DNA of 64,000 bases from Acinetobacter sp. MB5 (lineage in GTDB: Bacteria; Pseudomonadota; Gammaproteobacteria; Pseudomonadales; Moraxellaceae), in contig NZ_POVU01000002.1 in assembly GCF_003261585.1 (NCBI RefSeq), positions 62,001 to 126,000 of the forward strand. The letters run 5' to 3'. The notes under the pieces are model-generated. The model did not search any database. It had not been told where the DNA came from and was given only the letters and a program-made list of their open reading frames with translations. Made by a program: the position numbers and the translations under genes. Positions 37,762 to 46,607 of the stretch are shown here, one piece after another; the stretch's first letter is position 1, and each line of letters begins with the position of its first letter.

Positions 37762-38298
37762 ATGATTCTTCAAAAATATAAAATTGTATTTGCAGGCAAT
37801 ATGGGTGCGGGAAAAACAGAAGCGATTCAATCAATTTCTGAGATTCCCGTTTTATCCACCGAAGCATTCAACACAGATCTATCTTCACATCAAAAAATGC
37901 TGACCACTGTAGGAATTGATTATGGTGAAATAACCATTGAGCAAGATGTAAAGGTTGGCTTATATGGCACACCTGGTCAGTCACGTTTTGATTTCATGTG
38001 GTCAGTGATTTGTGACAATTCTTTAGGCATTATTCTATTGATCGATCATAGTCTAGAAAATTCTTTGGAAGAACTAGATCATTATTTTTCTACCTTCCAA
38101 AAACTTGGTGAAAATATTGCGATTGGCATTACTCATGTCGATGACAATAAAGATAAACCAACTTATATCTATCGGGATTGGCTCAAGCAGCATCAATTAC
38201 TGACACCTTTGTTTTTTATTGATGCTCGTGAAAAAGAAGATGTCTTATTGCTGGTTGAATCAGTAATTGCCAATGCCGAGGTTAATTTAATTTTTTAA
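37762..38298 (+). CDS. Ras-like small GTPase (conservon CvnD/MglA type)
   Basis: A cytoplasmic protein of 178 residues. The P-loop is FAGNMGAGKTEAI (about residues 9-21). The switch II is LYGTPGQSRFDFMW, a glycine-proline-glycine-glutamine pattern as in bacterial GTP-binding proteins of conservons. The guanine motif is probably THVDDN (a TxxD replacement of NKxD), and DAREKED may be the SAK-like loop. It starts three bases after the preceding stop and is followed at 18 bases by a roadblock gene with an AGGAG site. It should switch between GDP and GTP states under roadblock control. The output is unknown. Confidence 0.85.
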   Translation: MILQKYKIVFAGNMGAGKTEAIQSISEIPVLSTEAFNTDLSSHQKMLTTVGIDYGEITIEQDVKVGLYGTPGQSRFDFMWSVICDNSLGIILLIDHSLENSLEELDHYFSTFQKLGENIAIGITHVDDNKDKPTYIYRDWLKQHQLLTPLFFIDAREKEDVLLLVESVIANAEVNLIF

Positions 38299-38316
38299 TT
38301 CGTCAGGAGTATAAAT

Positions 38317-38751
38317 ATGTTATCAGTTGCACCTAAAAATCAAAGAATGGCTCCAGAGGAATTAATTAATGTTGCTAAAGCAGAAGCTCACGATATTCTG
38401 ATGAATATTCGTAGTGTAACGTCAATTATGATTTGTTCTACAGACGGATTTGCACTTGCAACATTTACAAAAAAAGAAAAATTAAATGACAGTAAAATTG
38501 CGGCTGTAAGTAGCTCCATTTTAGCGATGATGAGTGCTTTTCTTAATGAAATTAATTTAACTGGCTGTCACAGTATTAACCTTGATGCAGACAATGGTAA
38601 GGCTATTTTAACTTCGATTGCTGGCCCTCATCACCCAATGTTATTTGTAACCCTATGCAATAAAGATGTTTTATTAGGCCAGTTACTTTACAGTCTAAAA
38701 TCAGCGTCCAATACCATTATTGAAGCTGATAAAAAATATACACCTAACTAA
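38317..38751 (+). CDS. Roadblock/LC7-domain protein 2
   Basis: A protein of 144 residues. After about 25 residues a roadblock-like domain is seen, with IRSVTSIMICSTDGFALATF, ISSSILAMMSAFLNEI-like helix text and GKAILTSIAGPHHPMLFVTL. It differs from roadblock 1 in sequence, so the cluster encodes two distinct partners for one GTPase. The ribosome site AGGAG lies seven bases before the ATG. The gene closes the cluster; the antABC promoter follows. Confidence 0.75.
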   Translation: MLSVAPKNQRMAPEELINVAKAEAHDILMNIRSVTSIMICSTDGFALATFTKKEKLNDSKIAAVSSSILAMMSAFLNEINLTGCHSINLDADNGKAILTSIAGPHHPMLFVTLCNKDVLLGQLLYSLKSASNTIIEADKKYTPN

Positions 38752-38794
38752 TCCTTGTTAGATTCAAGATTATTCTCCCAAATCTTTTTCTAGC

Positions 38795-38829
38795 TGCACA
38801 ATTTGGATAGCCCCCTCATCTTCTGGATA
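38795..38829 (+). promoter_or_regulatory. Tandem XylS/BenR-type boxes of the antABC promoter
   Basis: Box 1 is TGCA-N6-GGATA (38795-38809), an exact match to the XylS/BenR consensus TGCA-N6-GGNTA. Box 2 is CTCA-N6-GGATA (38815-38829). The repeat period is 20 bases, and box 2 ends 62 bases before the antA ATG. A matching pair lies before iifA. Confidence 0.75.
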
Positions 38830-38891
38830 GCTCCATATCTCAAATCCTTGTTCAATCAGTGAAAAGCACTTATTGAATGGAGGATGCTTGC

Positions 38892-40313
38892 ATGACCTCA
38901 ACACGCATAACAAACTGGCAAGAATTTGTTCAAGGATGTATTGATTTTCGCCCTGAAGATCAGACCTTTCGTATTGCTCGTCAAATGTTTACTGAGCCTG
39001 AATTATTCGATCTTGAAATGGAACTGATCTTTGAAAAGGTCTGGATTTATGCTTGCCATGAAAGTGAAATTCCAAATCCACATGATTTTGTGACAGTTCA
39101 AGCAGGTCGCCAACCGCTAATTATTAGCCGCGATGCACAAGGTCAACTACATGCCATGGTCAATGCCTGTGAGCATCGCGGTGCGACCCTGACACGTGTC
39201 AGCAAAGGCAATCAATCAACTTTTACCTGCCCGTTCCATGCATGGTGCTATAAATCTGATGGCCGTTTGGTCAAGGTCAAAGCGCCAAGTGAATACTGCT
39301 CAGACTTCGACAAATCGAGCCGTGGTTTGAAACAAGGACGAATCTCGAGCTATCGTGGTTTTGTTTTTGTCAGCCTAGACACACGTGCAACCGACAGTCT
39401 GGAAGACTTTTTAGGCGATACCAAAATCTTTCTCGACATGATGGTTGAACAATCACCAACAGGTGAACTCGAAGTCTTACAAGGTAAATCGACCTACACC
39501 TTCGATGGCAACTGGAAGCTTCAAAACGAAAATGGCTTAGATGGCTATCATGTCAGTACCGTGCACTATAACTATGTTTCAACCGTGCAACATCGCCAAC
39601 AAGTCAATGCCAGCAAAGGTGGTGAGCTCGATACGCTCGACTACAGCAAATTGGGTGCAGGTGATTCAAATACTGATGATGGCTGGTTTAGTTTCCACAA
39701 TGGACATAGTGTGCTGTTTAGCGATATGCCAAATCCAGCAGTACGTCCAGGCTATCATCAAGTGATGCCCCATCTTGTCGAAAAATTTGGCGAGAAATAT
39801 GCAGAATGGGCGATGCACCGTTTGCGCAATTTAAATATTTATCCGAGCCTGTTTTTTATGGATCAGATTAGCTCACAGCTTCGGATCATTCGCCCTGTGG
39901 CTTGGAATAAAACCGAAATCATTAGTCAATGCATTGGGGTGAAAGGTGAATCTGCCGAAGCACGTCGCAATCGTATTCGCCAGTTTGAAGATTTCTTCAA
40001 TGTTTCTGGTCTAGGTACGCCTGATGACTTGGTCGAGTTTCGTGAACAACAACGCGGTTTTCAAGCACGTCTTGAAACATGGAGCGATATTTCTCGTGGC
40101 TGTCAGTCTTGGAATTATGCCGCAACCAAAAACAGCCACGATCTTGGAATTCAACCCGTCATGACTGGCACTGAATTTACCCATGAAGGTCTATATGTCA
40201 ATCAACACGGACACTGGCAAAAACTCATGCTGAAAGGTTTGGTGCAAAAATCGCTGCACTTGGTCGACATCAGCCATGAACCTGCAACCATATCTGAATC
40301 TGAGGAGGCATAA
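38892..40313 (+). CDS. antA: Anthranilate 1,2-dioxygenase large subunit
   Basis: A Rieske non-heme iron oxygenase of 473 residues. The enzyme converts anthranilate plus oxygen and NADH to catechol, ammonia and carbon dioxide. The Rieske ligands are in NACEHRGATL (Cys93, His95) and CPFHAW (Cys113, His116). The mononuclear iron site is in NGLDGYHVSTVHYNYV (Asp217, His220, His225). The wording FEKVWIYACHESEIPN and FTCPFHAWCYKSDG is closer to the remembered AntA of Acinetobacter than to BenA or TftA-type relatives. The ATG at 38892 was preferred to that at 38877 because GGAGGA lies seven bases before it. antB follows directly. Confidence 0.9.
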   Translation: MTSTRITNWQEFVQGCIDFRPEDQTFRIARQMFTEPELFDLEMELIFEKVWIYACHESEIPNPHDFVTVQAGRQPLIISRDAQGQLHAMVNACEHRGATLTRVSKGNQSTFTCPFHAWCYKSDGRLVKVKAPSEYCSDFDKSSRGLKQGRISSYRGFVFVSLDTRATDSLEDFLGDTKIFLDMMVEQSPTGELEVLQGKSTYTFDGNWKLQNENGLDGYHVSTVHYNYVSTVQHRQQVNASKGGELDTLDYSKLGAGDSNTDDGWFSFHNGHSVLFSDMPNPAVRPGYHQVMPHLVEKFGEKYAEWAMHRLRNLNIYPSLFFMDQISSQLRIIRPVAWNKTEIISQCIGVKGESAEARRNRIRQFEDFFNVSGLGTPDDLVEFREQQRGFQARLETWSDISRGCQSWNYAATKNSHDLGIQPVMTGTEFTHEGLYVNQHGHWQKLMLKGLVQKSLHLVDISHEPATISESEEA

Positions 40314-40315
40314 TC

Positions 40316-40807
40316 ATGACTCAAGCACTTCATTTTGCTGTCAGCCAGTTTCTCTACCAAAAAGCTGCGCTGTGCGATGCCTATGATTGGGATGCCTACC
40401 TAGAACTGTATGACGAAGACAGTGAATATCATATTCCACAGTGGATTGATGATCATCATTATGTCACTGACCCAAACCAAGGTTTGTCTTACATTTATTA
40501 TGCAGATCGTTCAGGTTTGGAAGATCGCGTGTTTCGTATTCGCACAGGCAAAGCGGCTTCTGCAACCCCCTTACCACGTACATTGCACAGTATGAATAAC
40601 ATTCAGGTGACTGAATTAGACAGTGGTTTGATTGAAGCCCAAGTCGCGTGGCAAACCCTGTATAACCGTCAAGGTTTGCAAGGCTGTTTTTATGGACGCA
40701 GTACTTATCTGTTACGACCTCATCAAGACAGTTTCCGCATTCGTCGCCAACACATTGTATTGCTGAATGACAAAATTGATTCAGTTTTAGACTTCTATCA
40801 CGTTTAG
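40316..40807 (+). CDS. antB: Anthranilate 1,2-dioxygenase small subunit
   Basis: A protein of 163 residues of the ring-hydroxylating dioxygenase beta-subunit family. Family text includes QFLYQKAALCDAYDWDAYLELYDEDSEYHIP and the NTF2-like core ending in FRIRRQHIVLLNDKIDSVLDFYHV. It is structural and shapes the hexamer with AntA. The start follows the antA stop by two bases, with a GGAGG site inside antA, so translation is coupled. Confidence 0.9.
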   Translation: MTQALHFAVSQFLYQKAALCDAYDWDAYLELYDEDSEYHIPQWIDDHHYVTDPNQGLSYIYYADRSGLEDRVFRIRTGKAASATPLPRTLHSMNNIQVTELDSGLIEAQVAWQTLYNRQGLQGCFYGRSTYLLRPHQDSFRIRRQHIVLLNDKIDSVLDFYHV

Positions 40808-40819
40808 GAGGATGACAAT

Positions 40820-41851
40820 ATGGCTCACTCTGTCGCATTGAATTTTGCCGATGGCAAAACCTTCTTTATTTCAGTCAATCAAGATGAGTTGCTGCTAGAT
40901 GCTGCCATTCGTCAAGGCATTCAACTGCCCCTCGACTGCCGTGAAGGTGTATGCGGGACATGTCAGGGACAATGTGAACGTGGGCGCTATGAGCAAGATT
41001 ATGTCGATGAAGATGCTCTAAGCACTCGTGATCTGGCAGAACGTAAAATGCTGGCATGTCAAACACGCATTCAGTCTGACGCGGCATTTTACTTTGACCA
41101 TTCTTCTCAGTTTTGTCATGCAGCCGATCAGGTCAATATCTCTACCACTGTCCGTAAAGTCGAACTTGTATCGGAAACGACTGCGATTTTACATTTAGAT
41201 GCCAGTCAGCACACCGAACAACTGCACTTTTTGGCAGGTCAGTATGCCCGTCTGCAAATTCCCGACACCAATGAATGGCGCTCGTATTCATTTGCCCATC
41301 AACCTAATGCTGACAATCAATTGCAATTTTTAATTCGTTTATTGCCCAATGGTGTGATGAGTAATTACTTACGTGAGCGTTGTCAGGTGGGCGATCAAAT
41401 TATGATACAAGCGCCACTGGGTAGTTTTTATTTGCGTGAAGTGGAACGCCCACTGATTTTTATTGCAGGTGGTACAGGATTATCGGCATTTTTGGGTATG
41501 CTTGATCAGTTACAGCAACAAACCAATCCACCAAGTGTGCATTTATACTATGGGGTCAAAAGTGAAACGGATTTGGTTGAACAACAACGCTTACAAGCCT
41601 ATCAACAGGTTTTACCGACATTTCACTATGAGCCGATCATTAGTCATGCTTCAGCCGATTGGCAAGGTAAATCAGGCTATGTGCATGAACATTTAGATCG
41701 GGAATTTCTGAATCGACAAGCCTGCGATCTATATTTGTGTGGCCCACCCGCCATGATTGAGGCTATTCGAGACTGGCTAGAGGTTGACCCTGAACACCAA
41801 TGCCGTATTTATAGTGAGAAATTTTTACAGAGCAATATCAGTGCTGTCTAA
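40820..41851 (+). CDS. antC: Anthranilate 1,2-dioxygenase electron-transfer reductase
   Basis: A protein of 343 residues. The N-terminal plant-type ferredoxin has cysteines at 40, 45, 48 and 80 (DCREGVCGTCQ and LACQTR). The FAD domain carries EWRSYSFAHQ and the NAD domain FIAGGTGLSAFLG, with LYLCGPPAMIEA near the end. It passes electrons from NADH to AntA. The gene starts 12 bases after antB with an AGGAGG site, and a terminator follows. Confidence 0.9.
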   Translation: MAHSVALNFADGKTFFISVNQDELLLDAAIRQGIQLPLDCREGVCGTCQGQCERGRYEQDYVDEDALSTRDLAERKMLACQTRIQSDAAFYFDHSSQFCHAADQVNISTTVRKVELVSETTAILHLDASQHTEQLHFLAGQYARLQIPDTNEWRSYSFAHQPNADNQLQFLIRLLPNGVMSNYLRERCQVGDQIMIQAPLGSFYLREVERPLIFIAGGTGLSAFLGMLDQLQQQTNPPSVHLYYGVKSETDLVEQQRLQAYQQVLPTFHYEPIISHASADWQGKSGYVHEHLDREFLNRQACDLYLCGPPAMIEAIRDWLEVDPEHQCRIYSEKFLQSNISAV

Positions 41852-41854
41852 TAT

Positions 41855-41883
41855 AAAAAGACCTGCTGTTTAGCAGGTCTTTT
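41855..41883 (+). terminator. Terminator after antABC
   Basis: AAAAGACCTGCT and AGCAGGTCTTTT pair around GTTT, a strong hairpin with a T-run directly after antC. Confidence 0.9.
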
Positions 41884-42337
41884 ATTATGAAATTTAAATA
41901 ATTAAAAATCAGTACCAGCTATTCATTACAGTCAATCTGAGTCAATAACAAAAAGCTAATACAATTCAAATCAATTGATTGATTTAAATATACTTTTTAC
42001 AACTATTCAAAATTTATTTTATTATCCAAACATGCTAAAAATTGACCAACATAGTCAGATTTGCTATAAATAATCTCAGGTTTTAAGGAATAAAACCCCT
42101 AAGAAAATGCAAACCATTTGCTGAAACTAGAATGTCTAGACCAAACAAATCCACATGTAAAACTCTAGATCAATTTCGTCTCTTTTTCAGTATTCCAACT
42201 GATTTAGTTGGTCTAGTTTTTGCTTATATCTTAGGATCGTTAAGTGAGCTTTTAGCACTGTTTTGGTCATACATTGTCTGCAATATTTTGTTTTGTAGAC
42301 AACTGTTCCAACAGGGAAGTTAGCCAGTAGGTCTATT
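41884..42337 (+). other. Gap before the AraC-type regulator with an inverted repeat
   Basis: No gene is convincing here. A possible 63-codon frame at 42132-42323 has no good ribosome site. The main feature is an inverted repeat: CTAGACCAAACAAATC (42136-42151) against GATTTAGTTGGTCTAG (42201-42216), 14 of 16 bases pairing with 49 bases between. It lies about 120 bases before the regulator start and could loop DNA or fold in the leader RNA. Confidence 0.4.
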
Positions 42338-43393
42338 ATGCAGCAAGCCAATTCCCCCGCGTTAAGTGGTCGTCATTTTCATAACGAATCACTGTTTTCA
42401 GCCGAAAATTTATTGTTTAGCGCTCAGGATCTTGAAACGACTTGTCGCCATGTCGGTAAAATTTTTAAGCCCCATGTGCTGAAAATCTCTGAACAACGTA
42501 CAGATTTCAGTGCAAGCATGCACCATGTTAAGTCAGGTGGTTTGTCGATTAACCGACTGGAATATAGTACCGATGTCTGTATTGAACCCGATTTTCTCGA
42601 TCAGTTTTACCTGATTCAGATTCCGACTTCGGGCTATGCCGAAATTGAGTTTGCTCAACAAAAATTTATTTCTTATGCACAAGTGGCTTCACTGATTTCA
42701 CCGAATCAACCCTTAAAAATGCGTTGGCATGCCAATTCTCCACAACTGATTTTAAAGATTGATCAGCAGGATTTTGCCCAGCACTGCCGCCAGCACTTAC
42801 CCGATGGTGAACATACCCTACCGATTTTCCAAGCCAATCTGGACTTTTCAACCCAAAGCGGCGGGTATTTTCTGCAACTATTACGCACCCTAATGGATGC
42901 CTTAGCTTGTGATCAACATCCACTACACCATCCAATGGCATTTAAACAGTTTGAGTCAAATTTGCTCAATGCGCTGATTTATGGGCAGCCCAATAACACC
43001 CTTGCCAAAATTGATGCCTATAAAGACAAAGCCATTTCGCCTTACTTTATCAAGCGTGCCGAAGCTTATATGCGGGAGCATTTGCATGAAGCCTTGAATG
43101 TCGAAATACTGGCTGAACAGGCAGGTGTCAGCGTGCGTACCCTATTTGCGGGTTTTAAGAACTTCCTCAGTACTACCCCAATGGCGCATTTAAAAGAATT
43201 ACGTTTTGAACAAGCACATTTGGAACTGATTCGTAACGAGCAATTGTCTGTGACAGAAGTTGCCTTTAAATGGGGCTTCACACACTTGGGACGTTTTTCT
43301 CAGGAATACAAACGTCGTTATGGTGAATTACCCTCTTCTACACGGCGTTTTACAGTATATGAACAGGATGTTTCTACACAAAAATGTTCGTAA
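42338..43393 (+). CDS. iifR: AraC/XylS-family regulator of indole/anthranilate catabolism
   Basis: A protein of 351 residues. The N-terminal 200 residues form an effector domain of the AraC-binding-like (XylS/BenR) type (IEPDFLDQFYLIQIPTSGYAE). The C-terminal double helix-turn-helix reads VEILAEQAGVSVRTLFAGF and LSVTEVAFKWGFTHLGRFSQEYKRRYGELP, typical of XylS, BenR and AntR. It stands between antABC and the iif operon, and both operons have XylS-type boxes. The assignment to iifR rests on position; it could equally be called an AntR-type regulator. An activator role with indole-pathway or anthranilate ligands is inferred. Confidence 0.8.
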   Translation: MQQANSPALSGRHFHNESLFSAENLLFSAQDLETTCRHVGKIFKPHVLKISEQRTDFSASMHHVKSGGLSINRLEYSTDVCIEPDFLDQFYLIQIPTSGYAEIEFAQQKFISYAQVASLISPNQPLKMRWHANSPQLILKIDQQDFAQHCRQHLPDGEHTLPIFQANLDFSTQSGGYFLQLLRTLMDALACDQHPLHHPMAFKQFESNLLNALIYGQPNNTLAKIDAYKDKAISPYFIKRAEAYMREHLHEALNVEILAEQAGVSVRTLFAGFKNFLSTTPMAHLKELRFEQAHLELIRNEQLSVTEVAFKWGFTHLGRFSQEYKRRYGELPSSTRRFTVYEQDVSTQKCS

Positions 43394-43497
43394 AATTCAG
43401 CCATCATTTTGCGCGGGTTTCTGTTTAGAAGCCCATTTTTTTGAACAAAAATATTCGAGATAATGAGAATACATAGCTAAATTGATCATCAATATTT

Positions 43498-43623
43498 ATG
43501 ATGAAGCATTATTTAATTCCTATTCATCGTGACAGTTCAGCAGGTCAGGTCTTGGAAGATAAAGATGGGAAAAAAGTTTGGATCCCTATTTCCCCAACTC
43601 AATTTGTCGATGTTGATTCATAA
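43498..43623 (+). CDS. Possible 41-residue small protein
   Basis: Two consecutive ATGs open a 41-codon frame (MMKHYLIPIHRDSS...). The peptide is polar with a GKKVWIPISP segment and looks codon-biased, but has no known family and only a weak ribosome site. It lies in the gap between the regulator and the convergent iif operon. Confidence 0.3.
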   Translation: MMKHYLIPIHRDSSAGQVLEDKDGKKVWIPISPTQFVDVDS

Positions 43624-43728
43624 CAAATTAATCTACATAAAATATTTCCCCTATATAAATATCATGCTGGATTGATAAATTTATGCCATAGAAAAAGTAT
43701 TGAGTCTGAATCTTCAGTTAAATACTCA

Positions 43729-43759
43729 AAAACCAGTTTCGGGGAGTGAAACTGGTTTT
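43729..43759. terminator. Bidirectional terminator between regulator side and iif operon
   Basis: AAAACCAGTTTC and GAAACTGGTTTT form a 12-base stem around GGGGAGT, with A- and T-runs outside. It follows the last iif gene on the minus strand. Confidence 0.85.
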
Positions 43760-43780
43760 GTTTTGTGTGTTGTTTTGAGT

Positions 43781-44719
43781 TTAGAAATGATGGATATAAC
43801 GCACTTGTAAACGTGTGCCTTGTGGTCGGTTTTGGGCATCTTGCTCAAAGTAAGCATTGGCCACCACATGATTGTCGTTCGAAAAACTGTACATTGCCCC
43901 AGGTCCAATTGCCCAGATCTGTTCGCGGCGGTCTTTCACTTTCTCACCATCCACTTTAGTATCGGTAATTTGTTTGAGCCAGTAACCATTGACCCCCAAA
44001 CGCAATTTATTCGTTACCGCATAACTGGAAGCAAAGTTGGCATGAATCGCCTGCCCTGCCTGAATATCTTCGACATCTCCAAATGAATAACTTGGATCGT
44101 TATTTTTAAAGTTATAGAGATAATGAATACGGGTCGATACCGTCCATTTTGGAGTCAGCCAATAGGTTGCTGCCCAATAAGGATCGAGAGATACCGCATT
44201 GTTACTTGGGTTAATGTCTTTGTTTTGGTTATAATTTCCTGTGGGTAAATTCACCTGAAACTCGATACGCTGGACAAATTTAGGGCCTTGACTGCCCATA
44301 ATCGGATCGAACTGAATAAAAGGCCCAATCATCAGATCGCCAAAACCACCTTGAGCTTTGAGTGCTGCATTATTTAAGCCATCATTCATGTCCATTTTGC
44401 TGACAAAAGGCAGTAAAAAGTTAATCCCCAGTGAGGCATGTTTGCCAACACGGACATTGGATAAATAGCTCAGTTGCTCAACTTCAACCTGATAGTTCAG
44501 ATTGGTTTTTGGTAATCCAAGTCGCTGCCCTGACTGGTCTTTTAAGGTATTGGCATCGTAATTTTGCAGATAGGTCTGAGCATACCAGCCTGTGCCTGCG
44601 GGCAAACCACCATCGAGAAAACTGGTCATACCCAAGTTGACTGTAGGCAAGTCATAGGCATGAGTACCGAGTGCCACACCACACAACGTCCCTGCTAAAA
44701 ACAGATTTTTAATCATCAT
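43781..44719 (-). CDS. iifE: Outer-membrane channel of the phenol/aromatic type (last gene of the iif operon)
   Basis: A protein of 312 residues with a signal peptide (MMIKNLFLAGTLCGVALGTHA-Y). The mature part is a beta-rich barrel of the MetA-pathway phenol-degradation porin-like family, with a C-terminal aromatic-rich strand (LQVRYIHHF). A role in bringing indole or another aromatic across the outer membrane is inferred from position. The start has an AGGGGA site. A hairpin with T-run separates it from iifD, so its expression may be partly cut. The symbol is assigned by operon order, not by direct evidence. Confidence 0.75.
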   Translation of the reverse strand: MMIKNLFLAGTLCGVALGTHAYDLPTVNLGMTSFLDGGLPAGTGWYAQTYLQNYDANTLKDQSGQRLGLPKTNLNYQVEVEQLSYLSNVRVGKHASLGINFLLPFVSKMDMNDGLNNAALKAQGGFGDLMIGPFIQFDPIMGSQGPKFVQRIEFQVNLPTGNYNQNKDINPSNNAVSLDPYWAATYWLTPKWTVSTRIHYLYNFKNNDPSYSFGDVEDIQAGQAIHANFASSYAVTNKLRLGVNGYWLKQITDTKVDGEKVKDRREQIWAIGPGAMYSFSNDNHVVANAYFEQDAQNRPQGTRLQVRYIHHF

Positions 44720-44736
44720 TTGATTTTCCCCTGAAT

Positions 44737-44765
44737 AAAAAAATCACGACCTGAAAGATCGTGAT
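44737..44765 (-). terminator. Internal terminator between iifD and iifE
   Basis: On the minus strand ATCACGA pairs with TCGTGAT and is followed by a T-run. It falls 8 bases after iifD ends and before the iifE start. It may lower iifE expression relative to the other iif genes. Confidence 0.7.
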
Positions 44766-44773
44766 GTGATGAA

Positions 44774-45304
44774 TTAGGCACTTAACTCTGGATGTGCCGC
44801 AGCAATACGATATTGCCCTGCATGAAATACCAGTGGCTCACCACAACGTTTCTGATAATGCTCAATTTGTCCAATAAAAATCAGATGATCGCCTCCTTCA
44901 TACTGCTGTACATTGCGACAGAGTAAGGTCGCCAAAGCATCATCTAAAACTGGTATACCCGATTCACAGTCGTGATGGGCAATCCCTGCAAACTTATCCT
45001 CCGCAGGTCGGGCAAAGTGCCCAGAAAGTTGATGATGCTCTTGAGCCAACATATGAATGGCAAAGTATTTAGCCGCAATAAAGTCAGGCAAACTCGGCGC
45101 AGTCTTGGACAGACTCCATAAAATCAATGGTGGGTCGAGCGATAACGATGAAAATGAATTGGCAGTCATGCCGACTTTACGTCCATCTTGTCCACGCGTG
45201 GTGATAATGGTCACGCCTGTCGCAAACTGCCCCAGCAAGTTACGGATTTCACGCGGGTTGGAACAATCAATCTCGCATAGCTGCGATGCTGTTACGGTTT
45301 CCAT
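44774..45304 (-). CDS. iifD: Flavin reductase partner of the indole oxygenase
   Basis: A protein of 176 residues of the flavin reductase-like domain family. The core is REIRNLLGQFATGVTIITT, GMTANSFSSLSLDPPLILW and HDCESGIPVLDDALATLLC, as in HpaC- and StyB-type reductases. It makes reduced FAD for the preceding oxygenase. The ATG at 45304 has an AAAGGAG site seven bases upstream; a longer open frame exists but would run far into iifC. The gene starts 22 bases after the iifC stop. Confidence 0.85.
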   Translation of the reverse strand: METVTASQLCEIDCSNPREIRNLLGQFATGVTIITTRGQDGRKVGMTANSFSSLSLDPPLILWSLSKTAPSLPDFIAAKYFAIHMLAQEHHQLSGHFARPAEDKFAGIAHHDCESGIPVLDDALATLLCRNVQQYEGGDHLIFIGQIEHYQKRCGEPLVFHAGQYRIAAAHPELSA

Positions 45305-45326
45305 AGCAAACTCCTTTGCACTCAAC

Positions 45327-46565
45327 CTATGCCACTTTCTTGGCTGTTTTGGACTGAATAAATTGCTGTGCAGCCTGTGCATCGAACCACCACGGCGCAA
45401 ACTGGCGCGGGTCATCGAAGTTATTGGCAAAGGTCGAAGCAATCGCTTGGTTTTGACTAGCTGCAGCCAAGATCTCAACCATGTGCGGTTGTGGTGGTAC
45501 TAGCAGACTATTAGTCCACGCTACAACCTGCTCGGCATATGCCCAGTAACGCTCAAAGGTTTGTGTCATCCACTGTGCATCAAAGCTTTGATTGGCATGA
45601 TTCAAAATCGCATCGAAATAGACCTTGCTGCATTTGGCAGCATTGTTCGAGCCTTGACCTGTAATTGGGTCATTGACCACCAAAGCATCTGCCATACCCA
45701 AGATTTGTTTACCCGATGGCAAAGTTAAAATTGGTTTACGCACGGTTGGCGGAAACCGTCCTGCCAGATAACCACCAGCATCGGTCAGTTCAACTTGCTG
45801 ACAGCGTTCATATTCCCAAGGTACATATTTCTTTAAGAGTTCAAGGCTTAATGCCAGATGTTCTTCAGCCGTTTTTGCTTCCTGCCAGCAATCCATCGGG
45901 CCATTGGGAATGCCTTCAAAAACCATAATGTCGCAAGCCCCATTCACCGTTAGTGCAGGAAATGAGAAATATTCACCGACTTGAGGAATCACGTTAAAAG
46001 TCACTCGCGAATATGGTGAAATCGGCTGCATACCTTTGACATAGGTCAGCGCCAACGCACGTTGTGGCTTGTCAAAGGTACTCCGTTCGGCATCATGCTC
46101 GAACTGTTTCACCACTTCACCTTTACCTGCGGCAAGGAGTACCAGTTCATATTCACTCGCAAGCTGTTCCAGTTCTTCCAAACCGACATCTTGAATCACC
46201 AACTTGCCGCCACGGCGTTCAAATTCTTCCATCCAGTCAGGCATTTTCACGCGCTGATCGACCGACTGCGCATAACGCTCTAAACGTGCACTCCATTCAA
46301 AAGCTTTTTCGCCATTTTCAGGATTGACCAGTGTAAAACCTATGCCTTCCACCGCTGGGCACTGTTCCTCCCAAAAGTTCAGCCCCAAATCACGCTCGGT
46401 TTGTAATGCAGTATGAAACATACATTGGCTCGACATGACTTTACCCTGACGGATCTGATCCGCAGTACGGTTGGTCAGTAAAGTCACGTCATAACCTGTG
46501 TCCAATAAACCCAATCCAAGCTGTAAACCTGACTGTCCTGCACCGACAATTGCAATACGACGCAT
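45327..46565 (-). CDS. iifC: Indole oxygenase, styrene-monooxygenase-like FAD epoxidase
   Basis: A protein of 412 residues of the StyA/group E flavoprotein monooxygenase family. The FAD loop is IAIVGAGQSGLQLGLGLL, followed by the StyA-like segment MSSQCMFHTALQTERDLGLNFW. Near residue 295 is the GMADALVVNDPITGQGSNNAAK motif that holds the flavin. Family members epoxidise styrene or indole; in the iif pathway this gives indole 2,3-epoxide or dihydrodiol, and indigo as a side product. It uses reduced FAD from IifD encoded next. Confidence 0.85.
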   Translation of the reverse strand: MRRIAIVGAGQSGLQLGLGLLDTGYDVTLLTNRTADQIRQGKVMSSQCMFHTALQTERDLGLNFWEEQCPAVEGIGFTLVNPENGEKAFEWSARLERYAQSVDQRVKMPDWMEEFERRGGKLVIQDVGLEELEQLASEYELVLLAAGKGEVVKQFEHDAERSTFDKPQRALALTYVKGMQPISPYSRVTFNVIPQVGEYFSFPALTVNGACDIMVFEGIPNGPMDCWQEAKTAEEHLALSLELLKKYVPWEYERCQQVELTDAGGYLAGRFPPTVRKPILTLPSGKQILGMADALVVNDPITGQGSNNAAKCSKVYFDAILNHANQSFDAQWMTQTFERYWAYAEQVVAWTNSLLVPPQPHMVEILAAASQNQAIASTFANNFDDPRQFAPWWFDAQAAQQFIQSKTAKKVA

Positions 46566-46607
46566 AATGAATCTCCATATCTCTAAAATGAGTGTAAAAA
46601 TGCCGAC

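Noticed and set aside
42132..42323. 63-codon frame before the regulator gene
   Set aside because: It spans the inverted repeat, has no ribosome site, and its hydrophobic text is explained by T-rich DNA.
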